From: Glandiceps talaboti
Lineage: Eukaryota; Hemichordata; Enteropneusta; Spengelidae
DNA: 64,000 nt
Assembly (NCBI RefSeq): GCF_964340395.1
Contig: NC_135549.1
Coordinates: forward strand, 6,204,001-6,268,000
Reading direction: 5' to 3'
In this document: positions 12,601 to 25,109 of the stretch, in pieces
Position numbering within the stretch: the first letter of the stretch is position 1
Layout of the letters: each line of letters opens with the position of its first letter
The notes under the pieces: model-generated
Seen by the model: the letters and a program-made list of their open reading frames with translations, nothing else
What the model was told of the DNA's origin: nothing
Database searches by the model: none
Program-made: the position numbers and the translations under genes

Positions 12601-15600
12601 ATTTACACATTATTTGAACTTCATGATGCTGAGAGTAGGAACTGTAAGACAAGTATAGAATAGCTATCAATCATGGTTGATGATAAAAGTCATATTATGC
12701 TAGGGGGTCTAACCAATTGCTACCCCTTGCCAGTCTGTGACCCTAACTCCCTAGCTTGCATGTAAATGTAATATATATTCATTGGCACAGTCAGTGTTAA
12801 GGGTGGTAAGCAGGTGAAATGGTAATTCGAGTTCCCCTGTCATTTTACCAGTGTTCTCAACCCAAATTATGATATAATGTAATGCAAACTATGCCAGTTT
12901 TATCATATTCCCCCATTCTGTTGGTTCCCCATTAACCTTAGCAAAAATTCTGAAAGTTTGCTGTTCTAAGCTCATTTTACACTTGTATCAAGACCTACTC
13001 CTTGGACATCTCTCCAATTACCCAATAAAAACTAGACATATACAAAACCATAGATAAGACCAGTGTTCCCTCTAAGTTTTTGAGACTGAGCAACTTAAGG
13101 AGAAGGCCAAAAATGGGGAAGGTGACATTGTGGTCGCATTTGCGCAGGGGGATGGGCTGGAAGGTGTGTGTACCCCCTTCTGGCCAAAGGCCTGGAGCAA
13201 TATCCTATGTTTATTTATAATATGAAGCTAACACTTTTTACCTGCTGTAGGATGCTGAATAGAGAGAAATAAAACTCTATGACAACATCACTTCATTTGT
13301 ATATATTTTCTGTTTCATTCTTGATGGTTGAAATTGAATATAAGTTTGCACAAAACATGAAATTAGATAGCAAGAGCTGACAGAGACCTTGAGCAAGTAG
13401 CCACTAATAAGCCTTAGTGGGAACACTGAATAAGACTGACACCTACCACTCCAAAACTAAGACTGACACCTACCACTCCAAAACTGAATGTGTCTACTTT
13501 GGTAGACAACTTCCAATTTCTAAGAAACTCTGGAGGTAAGTAATGTATTGTTCCATGGACTGTCTCAGTTTTCAACACGGTGTACCCTTTATTGTTTGGT
13601 CCTTCTCTAGCCAAACCAAAGTCACCAATTTTGGGTTCATCATGTTTGTCCAGCAAGATATTTGCACTGAAATTGAAAGGACAAATTAAAGTCAGGTGTT
13701 CCAAGGTATACATAGACAATGTCACTTTGATAGTACATCTAAATTCCTAATGAGAGTTCTACCAGCTGGTAACAAGATTCAGCATGACTCAATAATTGGA
13801 GTAACATAAAATATTTAAAATTAAAAATAAGTAACCACAAAAGCAAACATCAAGCTACATAGTTTAAATTAATGACTTATACAAAATCTAGCCTTGTACA
13901 TTGTAAGTCAAGAAATAGTGTTGATGCTAGCATTGTACAATGAAATGGAACATTTGCTCCTTTACATGTGTTTCCTTTAATCTGACACATCATGTCTCCC
14001 CTAATAATTGCAGTAATATTTCCTCACTCTAGACTACTCTGTTATTTAAACTCCCCCATCCCAACACAAACCCCATCCCCACTTTCACCCCCTTCCCATC
14101 ACCAATCATTTCAAGCGGTATGCTGTACAAAATGAATTTCTACAACAAGCATCACTGGTACATCAAAGGATAGCTCAGAAAAAACATTACACTACAATGC
14201 AACAAATAAATGAATAAACAGAATATCTAAATAAAATCATTACTGTGAGTGTGAGCAACAAATTAAAAAAAGTAAACACGTTATTATTGATCTGTCTACG
14301 TGGGGCACTGCATTGCACTGTACTGTGAAGTGTAAAGGGTCTAACCTTTTGATGTCTCCATGAATCAATGGTTTTTCCTTAGCTGTGTGCAAGAACTGTA
14401 TTCCACGTGCTGATCCTGTGGCTATTCTTAATCTCAATTGCCAATGAAGGGTTGATTTCCGTTTCTACAAATATTGACAGAAATAAAGGAATGTGAAGAC
14501 TTTCTTTTAACCAAGTAATGATTTACTGCATTGGATTGATACACTGGACAGGGTATATCAACGTTACATCCATTTTTTTTAAATTTATGGATGGATAACT
14601 TTTCTTCTTCAAATTTTGAAGCATCTGAGTTCACATTGGTAATCCTGTTTGTTATGGTAGAGATACTTCATATCATGTGAAATCAAATTGTTTACCACAA
14701 GACAACTATCCACCTGGTGATGGTTTTCTTCATCTTTCTTGATTTTTCGATAGAGAGAAAACAATTTCCACCATAGACACTTTTGGCCTAGAGAGAATTT
14801 ATCAAATGAACTGCAAATAAATGAATAAATACCTTGCCATTGAGTCTATCCTGAAGTGAACCATTGTGCATGTATTCATAGACTAAACATGGTTCTGGTC
14901 CATCAAGTGAATAAAATGACAAAGGCACAATGTTAATATGTCGATATCTGGAAAACAAAAATAATAAAAAAATATAAAGTTTATTTTGAATTTTGAACTT
15001 TTTTGATTTATGTATGCAGTTTCCAAAGACAATGCCATCTCAAAAATTTATCATATTTATTAGCCCCCAACCCCGACCCCACCCCCCACCCCATTCTCAA
15101 GACAAGACTGTAGACATCTGAATTTTTGACTTTCTCATGATGAACTTTTATCAATAGATATTGACTGGGCTCATTGTGATGAGTATGTCTATGTCTATAG
15201 TTTAAAAAAAGATGAAAAAGTTTGTGAAAAAAATAATCTTAAATTTAATAAGGAAGACCCACTTACATACAATTACACAGATATAGTAGTATTTTTTTTT
15301 AACTTACTTGAGTAAAGCACGAATTTCATTCAACTGGTACTTTCGTGCATATTTTTCACCTTCAAACCCAGTCTCTTCATTCTGAAAAATAAGATATAGT
15401 ATTTATAGATTGTATATTAGGAGAATTCACTTTACAATATGATATAAGGTTAAAATGTTGTTAACAGTCAGCATGAAAATGGTAAAATGATATAAGCTTT
15501 ATATGATTTGTACTTCATAATTCCACATGGAAAAATCATTATAATCTATACTTTGATTACCACAACTGACATGACATCCCTCTCTCATTACATGTAAAAC

Positions 15601-18600
15601 AAAAAGAAATGAATTATCATCATGATACTTAACCATTGACTTTCCATAGATTTAGTGTTAATGTTTTGATACTTGGCACAAAGCTACCTGGCACATAGCT
15701 AGTAACCTGGCACATTGATACATTTTCCTTTTAGATTTGACAAGTATCAGTAACTTGACTTTTCTCTTCTTTATTGAAAGTTTAGTCCAAAGAATGAGTC
15801 AATTTGAAATCATTACAGAGATAATGAGCTACAATAGCTGGGGTAAAAAATCCTCCTATCAGACATAGCAGAGTTCAATAGCTTTGTGTTCTTTCATTGA
15901 GAATAAATTGGCAATTTTATTGCATAGAACATAACGTCTGTTCTAGTCTGAACAGACGTTATGTTCTATGCAATAAAATTGCCAATAAAATTTGTCCGCA
16001 AATTGAAACAGAAACTGAAACTACTAAACAACGGGTATAGCAATCTCATGGACTTACCAACAAAATGTGTTTCCCCGATACTAAACTTGAAACCCCCTCT
16101 AACAACACTGTATTACCCCACCCACACAAGCGTAGTCCCACTCTATATTCGAAGGTGACACTTGCTAACTGGGTCACACATTTTTGTAGGTTACTGGTAA
16201 TACTAAATTGCAGACCTTTTTTCAGATTTATTTCGAACACATAAAGTTTAGTAGCTAAGTAGCTATTCTCAGTTTCAGATATTAAAGAGATTCTCTGTAT
16301 AACCAGTTTGGTGAGAAAGATTTATGGTAGAATGAAGAATGGGAATGGTCATAAATATGGCCGCCATACAATCAAAATATGTCATAGTTAAATACTTTTG
16401 AAATTTCTTACATATCAAAATATCTCTTTGCCTTTCATATTTTCAAGAATTAATGAATATATATGTTGGATTATTATAGCTCACCAATCACTTACAATCA
16501 CTTAATATTTTTTATCACATAACTTTTTAGGTTAAGTTACTGGTATGTCTATAGAACCCCTATTATGTATAGTCACTGGTTTTAATACAAGTCTGATGAC
16601 CAATAATACTCGCAGGGGTCTTTTTGCTATCTGACTCGGTGACAAGACAGACTGAGTTAGCATGTACTCGATGAATTTTAGGGTTCCTGGGTAAATCCAA
16701 CACTTCACAGATCAAACTAACAGTTGTAGTGTAGTACTATTGAATGATGTAGACTTCTGACATTTTGTTAATTTGTAGAAGCACAGTCAAACAATGAAAT
16801 GGCCGACATGGTTTGTATGTACCATACCTGTGACAATCTCTTGACAGCAAAGATCGTTTCATTTAACACAGCTTTAAAGACAACCCCAAATGCTCCTTCT
16901 CCAAGTACATTTTCTTTACTGAAATCATCTGTTCCATGGACAATCTCTTTGTATTTCTTGTGATTCATGGCGATAAGTGCATACAAATGCATCCGTTCTC
17001 GTAGTTCTGAAACAGAAATGAAATACGACAAACTTAAGATCACTAAAAAACACTAAAAGTTGCACCCTTCAGATGCAAACAAATTCAGTAGACTTTGGAC
17101 TTAAAATTACAAGATTGCTATAAACTTTCATTTTTTTTACTGTCACAGTCAGGACAATCTCTGATTTTTTAATGAAATAATATCTGGTATGGACTGCAAG
17201 ACTGTGTATTGTGGTAACCTTTACCTTACTAAGATTTGCATCAAACAGGAAGTAAAATGGAGTGTTTTTAACAACACTCTAAACTAAATAAATACCTGTG
17301 TTGTGAACGATCAATATTAAAGGTATTGGAGTGAATGACCTCAATCAAACTATTTCAACTTTCAGTTTGCAAAATTACAAAAAAAACTCGTAAATTGATA
17401 TTCATGTTTTTGGCATAAACTTTTGTTGAATGAGCATGAAACATGGGATTAGACCTGAAGTATGACTGGTTGCTATGACAATCTGGGAATCACTTTACCT
17501 TCTGGAGACTGAACTTTTGTTTCTTTCATGTCGTTGTCATAAGATTTTAATGTATGCAACAAGTCCTTGTCGATGCTTCCAATCGAAGGAAAGTCACTCT
17601 CTGATATCTCTGTGGTGGACAAATTACAAGATGTTGTAGATGTGCTATCAAAGGAGTATGCTGACTTTGGATCTGTGTTGTAGTTGACACGGCTATTAAC
17701 TGTGTTTGCTGGTAGTGGTGAGCTCTGCGAAGTTTTCTGGTTTGCACCGGATGGTTGTTTGGGAAATCGATGTCCTTTGTGGAATGATGTGTTGAGTCGA
17801 GAACTGGACGTCGGAATGGACATTGAATGAGAATCACCGTCACATCTACCACATGTACAAGTCAGTGGTGGTGGTACCGGCTCTGGCAATGCTAGAAATA
17901 GTACAAAAACACAATTCAGCATCAAGTTTAAAAGTACAGTATGTGGGTAGAACTTTGAATTTGATGAGCAAGTCTCATAAGGTGACCAGTGAGTGGGCTT
18001 GAAGTAATGTCTATAAATGTCATGACATATACTCTGATTCATCAAATTAATAATTTATCAATCTTAAAACTATGGGTTATGAAAATATCTACTTTTAATG
18101 TTTGTACCATTTTTAGGTCTCTTTCAATATCTGTGTATATATAGTTCATTCTCAATGTTTGGATTTGAATTGCTTGGTAATACAGAATACACCAATGGTA
18201 CATGTTCTCATTTTTGTTACATCTTGCTGATGGGACACAACAGTGACAGTCACCATTATAGAGAGCAAAACTAGATTGTTAAGTTGGAAATCTGAGATGT
18301 CGTGACCTACGTTTGAGCTTGGTGTGCATATTACAAGGATCTAGGAAATTCCATTCATCATGTAATAATCAGTCGTACTTTACTGACTATGTTTGGATAT
18401 ATTACGATGTATTTGTGTACACATATACTTGACAGACACTTCCCTATTTTAAGGTGCACGGAGGGGGGAAGGGTCATGGTGCAATGTACCTACTACAATA
18501 ACAACATAAATACTGTGTATCACGACATTTCAACAGAACATGGAAACTTTCCTTCTCAAAAATGTTCCAGGATTCTGAAGACATGCAAAAATTATTTTCC

Positions 18601-21600
18601 TGGAGACTGCAAGATGCATCTATATATTGAACATGGCTTCTAAACTGAAAGTGGGAGAAGTATGAAATACATAGTATCCACTTTTTCTCTAGTTTAAAAT
18701 TTGCTAAAAATTATTCTTGAATGATGGGACAAATAGCGTTTATAAGTACAACTGTATAGTATACCATACAAGGCTTTTTTGGGAGAGGTTTCAAATATGG
18801 CACGCTGCCTGCAACTGGAACATTCTTTTAAATCTGTCTGTCTGACAATCTGTCATCTTCACACAGACAGACAGACACCTGACAATCTGTCATCCACACA
18901 CACAGACAGATGGACACCTGACAATTTGTCATCTACACACAGACAGACGGACACCTGACAATTTGTCATCTACACACAGACAGATGGACACCTGACAATT
19001 TGTCATCTACACACACAGACAGATGGACACCTGATAATCTGTCATCCACACACACAGACAGATGGACACCTGACAATTTGTCATCTACACACAGACAGAT
19101 GGACACCTGACAATTTGTCATCTACACACAGACAGACGGACACCTGACAATTTGTCATCTACACACAGACAGACGGACACCTGACAATCTGTCATCTACA
19201 GATAAACAGACAGACACTTTACAATCTGTCGTCCACACACACCGACTGGCGAAAACCTTATAATCCCTATATAATAGTATGAACTGAACTCTGATCAAAT
19301 GTGCTCAATGAAAATTGTTCTTCTCTGTGTTTGATTATCATACTCAAGTACACAGCTGAAAATAATTCATAACTGTTACATAATTATTTACATATACATG
19401 CATATTAAAACATACACACATAAACATATATATGTACACATACGCATAAAAGAAACACAACTTACACTCATGCACATACATACAAGGGATAACATTGAAG
19501 TAAAGCACTTTCTCTATGTGCTACACTTGTTTATAGCATTCACATCAAGTGTTAAAATGTGTACTGTTTCAATTGGTTTATTTACAAGCCTAGCATTTGG
19601 CCTTTCTAATGTGGTCAATTAGCAAATGAAACAGTGTACTTTACACTTGATATGGATGCTATAAACGACTGTGGTGCATACAGAAAATGCTTTACTTTGA
19701 TGTTATGGGTTGTACTGAATATGCTACACATGCAAACCATGCTGTGACCTTGACTCAAAGGGTAAAATCTTTGAGTGATATTATTATTATTGAAATCTGA
19801 ATTAACAAACCAAACAGTAACTAAATTCACAACTCTAGTATGGTAAAAGTAGGTGAATAGACAAATATATGTACAGTAACATTGTAATTTCTAAGACTTG
19901 CAATCTCTGTCTTTCTTCACAACACATAAACATGCAACTTAAAGTGTACATGCAAAAAGTTAGTATTATAATTTTCTTCATAATGATGTTTATTTTTCCA
20001 TAGTAATAAAGCAAATTGGATTCATTGCAGTATCTTCTGAGGGAATAACCTTTATCTGTTGTCTCTTTCAATTTGCCACTGTAATTTTATTTCTGTATAC
20101 ATTGTATTAGAACTTGTGCTTGTTTCCTGTTCTTATTTTACTATTTTTTTCCGTTATGTTTATAAGCTTCCATTTAATTTTGCCACCAACACTTCTCTTT
20201 ATTTACTAAGAATTGTATTTTTGTTGTTATTGTGAAACTCGTACCAGCCCAAATTTGTATTTATTATCTACATGTACGGTCCATGGACATTGATTAGTTC
20301 CTACGAACTATTTCCATGGCCCTCACCAGAAATGTTCTATCCGTTGCTTTCAGAGTTTATGTATATATTTTTCTCTTCTGGTGGAATAAATTTCAATTCA
20401 ATTCAATTCAATTCAATTCAATTCATACATCTAAATATTATTTGCGTTGGCTAGAAAAGTCACAAAAATACAAATTAAATTACAACTGAATAAGTTTCTC
20501 AGTTCATATTATGTTGCTACGTACACATGCCACTTTATGCTGTATACTTACTTTCAGGGTCTATTCCTCGCTTGTTAACAAAGGGTCCTTTTGACAGTTG
20601 AGTTGACATTTGTAGTTGATATGAACATGACCAGTTTGAACTTGAACTTGAACTTGAACTTGAAAAAGAACTGTGTGCTGATGACATTGAACTACTTGGA
20701 ATGGTGGGTTCTTGGTAGTTAGGTATCATACTGTGATAACGGGAGTCCACTGTAAGAAACCAGTAAATAAACGTACAAAATGAACACGTAGTCATAGTAA
20801 CATATTTATTCGCAAAGTAATTTACAATCATAAACCTGCAGGAATACAACAGTGCTGAACCATAAACTGAGTGGGTTTTTTCCTCAGCTCAAGGTCTGCA
20901 GCTAATGTACTGCACTAGTGTTTGCAAAAGGCATGAAAGTATAAACAAACCATTTTGTCTGTCTATGAAAGAATCTATGAAAATCTTGTACATAGCAATG
21001 GCAGAGATGTTAATTCCAGTACATGAAATTTACACTCAACCTCATAGATCCAATATTTTGGAGTGCAAAAGAAGTAAAGAAGTACAAGCAAAAATATTCA
21101 TCAACCGTGACAAGTCAAATGTTACAACACACAATTAGTTCAACTTAGTAAAAGACCGACCATTACTCTTTTCATCTACCCTAGTTGATGGGGGAGGGGG
21201 AGGGGGAGGGGGGGGGATAAACACACTACAATTACAAACAAGACACATTAACCAACTGTCCCAGTAACTGACTAATGATTTCGACTGGAAGAGGTGGGAG
21301 CCTGGCCCCCTAGCCGGTATGTGTGATTTAGAGCATAGACCCTACTCTTTCATGCCAGGTCTATATTTAGACATGCTCATGTTAATTTTTTATTTCTATA
21401 TTTTATTTTATTTATTTTTTTAAGATAAGATAAAGTGAAGTACATTTTTTCTAAAATATTGTAATGGAAACTCTACACTCATTATAATCCTTTAATTTTC
21501 CAGGGTCATTTATGAAATCATTATTTGAAAAATTGAATTTTTAAATTGTGCCATACTGTCGAGATCCTTAGATTAGCTCAGATGGAAATGTCTATGAGAA

Positions 21601-22501
21601 TAATTCATTTGAATGACAACATACAGTTTGATTTTTGTAAACTGACACATAACAAATGTTCATGGATTGACCTCTGACCTTATTAACAAATGTTCATGGC
21701 CTGACCTTTGACCTTATCAGCTTTCAAGATATGCAAGCATGACATGACATACATTTGTACCATTCTACTGTTGGTTGGTTTGCATTTCAAGAAAAACAAA
21801 GGAAACCTGTCTTCGCAAGAGGGTTTCTCATTCCTAAAATAGCGGAACATATGTCAAAAGCAGTAGATGTTCTTTACAAATGTATATGATTCCAAGAAAG
21901 TTGAATAACAACATACCAAGGTTTAATTTTATCACCAAAAATCCTACATTGAAAGTCAGAAGTAGATCTGACTGGACATTTCCTTTAATAATATGTTACT
22001 CATTGTATTGGATCAAGAGTACTCCATAGGTTATATATCATTTCTTGAACAATAATATAACTACATGTACGTGTTCTATTGATAAACAAATTCTTGTGAC
22101 AATTATTAACATTTCCTGGAAAAGTCAGGAATGCGGAGGTTGGGTTACAAGTTTTAAACTCTGACTGACAATCGCAACATGAACGGTAATCCTCCTAGCT
22201 TGTGACAAACACAAAACATTTATAATTGTACATTATCATCATCATCATCATCATCATCTTTTAAAGGAATGAGGAACATTTATTCCTATTTAACCCTGTT
22301 ACAATTAAAAAAGGCTAAAAATACATACAAGCTAGGGTAGCAGGGCGAACATACTCTAGTAGAGTACACAGTGCGATTATAATGTCTCGAAAGATTCTAT
22401 AATTGCAAATACATAGGTGAAAACGGTACATGTAGTATCAAAAAAAAAATCTTTAAGTTGTAAGTGAACAGTTACTGTAATCAATCTGGAGTTGACCGTT
22501 C

Positions 22502-22557
<56 letters not shown>

Positions 22558-22634
22558 ATCATCATCATCATCAATCATCATCATCATCATCATCATCATT
22601 ATCATCATCATCATAATCATCATCATCAATCATC

Positions 22635-22705
<71 letters not shown>

Positions 22706-25109
22706 TTTTACTGTTGATAGAGGTCAAAGACATAAACAACTTATTAGACCACTTTATCAATATCATAAGTTAATTTCCTGAGGTTCTAATTACCATATGG
22801 TTTAAGGACTTCCATACATCTCACATGATTCATGTTACTGAAGAGAAGAAACAGATCAGTCACTGTGTGATTTTCATATCCCCATACTTGCAGCATTTCT
22901 CTAAATGGGCCTCCTCCATTCATTCGGTTTAAAGCCAGACCAAATACACGTACTTTGTCTTCAGTAAATTCCATCAAACTTGCTGTAACATCAAAACAAA
23001 TGATGCTAAGTTAACACAGAGTGGCAGGCTCTTGTATTTGAGTGACCTTCAGACATGTGGTTTGCTAATTTACATTCACACCTTTGAAATCCTTCTTCAT
23101 CTCATGTTATCCATTACTAATAAGACTTCACCTTGTTTATCACCCATTTTAATTTAAGGGCTATGTTTCATTCCTGGGTCATCACATTAGTGTTATCTTA
23201 AAGGCCAACTCTCAAAAAGGATTAAACAGTAGGTGTGAAAAACCTGACAAAAGTTATAGAAAAAGTTGGTCCAGCACAAAAGAATAACCCTATGTAAGCC
23301 TCATGGCTACTGTGATGGTGACTGATAAGATAACACTAATGTGAGAACCTGGGATTGACAACCTGGCCTTAATAGGATGACATGGGATCATTCTTTTGCT
23401 CTGTACCAAGTTTTTCTATGTCTTGTCAAACAATTAATGCCTATATAATTTTATTCTTAATCCATGAAACAGAACCCTCTTCAGGCTAAGTTCATGTAAA
23501 AGACAGTGGCTGTGGCAGGATTAGGCTTTGCAAATCCTGCACATGATCTTGAACATTACCCACAATTTGCACCTCATATGCTAGCTGATATTACTGTGAA
23601 TTGAAAAACACCATTATACTACCATGGATGCATTAGCTATGAACATCCATGGTAAAATACTATACTAATGTATACCTTTCAATAATTATGTCTACCTTGA
23701 ATGTATACACAGAACTGCCCTATATAAAGAAGATTATGGCTAATCTATGCAAATGCAGGAAATTCAAACTGCTGTACAGAGCACTAGCTTCTGGGTCTTG
23801 TTTTCAGCATTTTTTCTATGCTCTGAGAAACACACAGGTCATGTATCATGTAAAAATTGTTTGTGAATGTTGTAGGATGGTAACCTGATACACAAATTAG
23901 TTGAAAAGCAATCTGTTCGTTTCATAGAATGAAAAAAACTTTCAAAATGAGACAAACTCCCCTGCAAACACAGGATTATTCAAATATGCGGTATTTGCAT
24001 GTGAACAACCCAGATAGGGAATGTTTATATTTTGGTGATTTGGTGAGTCATCACAAGTTCTCCACCCCTAAACATACAGTCAGTCATTTGCAAAATAGGG
24101 TCCCAGGCCCAGGCAGTCGTACCTTTAAACAGTCAAACTTAATTCACAAGAGTTTTGGAAGTTTGACTTGTGGAAATATATGTAATTTCATAGGGTTTAT
24201 CTACTTCTTGGATAGTTGGAAGCTATGCAAATCACACAGAATTTCATTTGCTGTGCTTTACTACAATACACCATGATGGAATATCTTATTGTATCATAAT
24301 GGAATATATACAGTCCTGAAAATATCAATGCAAATTGAACAGAATAACAAATGAAGGAGCAATATTCTAATTAAACTGGACAATATCGTTGCATAATTGT
24401 ATGTCCAAAATACATTCTACCTTTCACATATTTACATGTCCAACGACAGTGTGAAAATGTTATATATGATAGTACATTATGATTAGATCATAGACTTTGA
24501 TCATAGATTTGGTTTGACAAAAGTTACATAGCAAACAGTACTAAAAGTTTGATATTGGGTTTTTTTCATACCATTGTGGATGTATGTATCCTCTGAACAG
24601 TGGACTATCTTATCAGTTTTACACAGATGGATTCAATACTGGCGTAGTTACTGTGATAACATTGTTACAAGTATTTAGAACAAACGATGGAAAATTATTG
24701 TTTACATGGAATGTAGACATAATATTGTCCTTTGACAACCTAACAAAAAATAAATCACACAGAGTCTAACTAAGTATCATAGGGTGTTACATTGTTTTGG
24801 TTGCTTTAGGTTGAAGTTCAATAACCAAAATGATGATTATACATGAAAATTTCACAAAACAATTTAGAATACGGCACTGCAAAGCTGGAGAAAACGGTAG
24901 ACATTTTAAAATTTTATCTTATTTCCGGGTTGAAAAACTACTCAAGATCTTTTCAAATATGATATGATCATCTGTTACACTTCAAACTCACCTAAACGTT
25001 GCCAGTTGCTCGGCCCCGGTGGATCTAACATTTTAGCAAGTTCGTCTAGCGCAAGGGGTGGGATGTCATAGACATATTCTACCTTCTTTTTTCTACGCGA
25101 AGACGCCAT
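7699..25109 (-). CDS. IRAK1: IRAK1/Pelle-type death-domain kinase, 13 exons, 1,280 aa
   Basis: Serine/threonine kinase of the Toll/IL-1 receptor-MyD88 pathway; it acts in the cytoplasm and hands the signal to TRAF6. Coding exons in order: 24992-25109, 22794-22982, 20552-20749, 17499-17891, 16828-17006, 15308-15381, 14833-14947, 14346-14464, 13474-13666, 12185-12253, 11376-11552, 10142-10208, 7699-9650 (3,843 nt). Death domain about residues 10-103 (YDIPPLALDELAKML, then NWQRLA). Ser/Pro-rich linker about 104-300. Kinase about 320-625: glycine loop GEGAFG 335-340, K355, candidate alphaC E378, tyrosine gatekeeper Y407 (CLVYEYM), HGDIK catalytic loop with D459, DFG 477-479, PPE 506-508. HGD rather than HRD, plus the long tail, argues for IRAK1/Pelle over IRAK4; an intact D459 argues against IRAK2-like pseudokinases. 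The first four introns are all phase 1. The 5' UTR start is not defined. Family assignment is very secure; one-to-one orthology with vertebrate IRAK1 is inference. Confidence 0.93.
8872..9003 (-). repeat. Four 11-residue coding repeats in the IRAK tail
   Basis: Residues 847-890 consist of four units of 11 residues (RFEGQNGHPHS, RVEGENRHPQS, RFEEGHGPSEI, RYVEENGHPKM), a 33-bp DNA repeat. The third unit carries one of the TRAF6-type motifs. Confidence 0.75.
9784..10013. repeat. (TAACA/TAGCA)n pentanucleotide array
   Basis: About 45 copies in IRAK intron 12. Because 5 is not a multiple of 3, all minus frames read through as MLCYV-type peptides, which are artefacts. Confidence 0.95.
10690..10940 (-). 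mobile_element. tRNA-derived SINE
   Basis: Read on the minus strand, an A-box-like stretch (TGGCTAGGTGGTTAA, about 10917-10933) is followed by a B box TGTTCAAACCC (10876-10886), then a conserved body with CCCGGGTACTCCGGTTTCCTCC-like sequence. This head-plus-body organisation is typical of tRNA SINEs of marine invertebrates. It lies in IRAK intron 11. The family name is not assigned. Confidence 0.7.
11120..11297. mobile_element. Foldback MITE family, copy A
   Basis: It shares the core AAAAAAGTTGGTCC, then CCTATGTAA, then a right arm TAAGACAACACT...CTGGGATTG with copies B (23153-23373) and C (44812-44950). It lies in IRAK intron 11, just before the exon 11 donor in genomic order. Its left arm is eroded. 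Confidence 0.55.
13061..13428. mobile_element. Non-autonomous hAT element (MITE), 368 bp
   Basis: The termini are inverted 16-mers CAGTGTTCCCTCTAAG and (reverse complement) CAGTGTTCCCACTAAG, with the CAG...CTG ends of hAT transposons. The flanks are 8-bp direct repeats, GATAAGAC on the left and AATAAGAC on the right (7/8). It has no coding capacity. It sits in IRAK intron 9, 18 bp from the nearer of two candidate 5' splice sites. Confidence 0.8.
13433..13486. repeat. 27-bp tandem duplication spanning the IRAK exon 9 donor
   Basis: Two adjacent 27-bp copies (13433-13459 and 13460-13486) each contain GGAGTG|GTAGGT on the minus strand. The 5' splice site is therefore present twice, after 13474 and after 13447, exactly nine codons apart and in frame. 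Confidence 0.9.
15908..15985. repeat. Perfect 36-bp hairpin (6-nt loop)
   Basis: Arms 15908-15943 and 15950-15985 are perfect reverse complements around TAGTCT. It is located in IRAK intron 5. It could form a cruciform or stem-loop, or be a recent foldback insertion. Confidence 0.95.
18833..19250. repeat. Minisatellite, unit about 42-46 bp
   Basis: Roughly nine copies built from GACAATYTGTCATCTACACA, CAGACAGAYGGACACCT. Each copy carries internal CTGTC/GACAG palindromic potential. It lies in IRAK intron 3. Confidence 0.9.
19480..19718. mobile_element. Foldback element with about 95-bp arms
   Basis: 19480-19575 and the reverse complement of 19622-19718 align over their whole length (shared blocks TAAAGCA, TTTATAGCAT, ATCAAGTGT, ACTGTTTCA). 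The two strands therefore encode look-alike peptides (VKHFLY...FIA...SSVK), a signature of a palindromic MITE rather than a gene. It is in IRAK intron 3. Confidence 0.75.
20388..20425. repeat. (AATTC)n microsatellite
   Basis: Seven or so pentanucleotide copies in IRAK intron 3. Confidence 0.9.
22502..22706. repeat. (ATC)n microsatellite
   Basis: An interrupted trinucleotide array of about 200 bp in IRAK intron 2; a shorter (ATC)8 array lies near 22231. Poly-Ser/His/Ile reading frames over it are artefacts. Confidence 0.95.
23153..23373. mobile_element. Foldback MITE family, copy B
   Basis: The left arm (CCTGGGTCATCACATTAGTGTTATCTTA) and right arm (inverted, with TAAGATAACACTAATGTGAGAACCTGGG) form terminal inverted repeats of about 45 bp around a core with AGTTGGTCC and CCTATGTAA. 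It is the best preserved of three copies in this window and lies in IRAK intron 1. Confidence 0.7.

Noticed and set aside
18833-19250. Regular repeats as a CRISPR array
   Set aside because: Eukaryotic minisatellite: no unique spacers, no cas genes, units vary throughout.
23929-24276. A 115-codon plus-strand open frame antisense to IRAK intron 1
   Set aside because: No recognisable motif, splice context or codon bias; consistent with chance in AT-rich intron DNA.
7699-25109. IRAK gene as IRAK4 or IRAK2
   Set aside because: IRAK4 has HRD and almost no tail; IRAK2 lacks the catalytic Asp. This protein has HGD with an intact Asp and a long tail.
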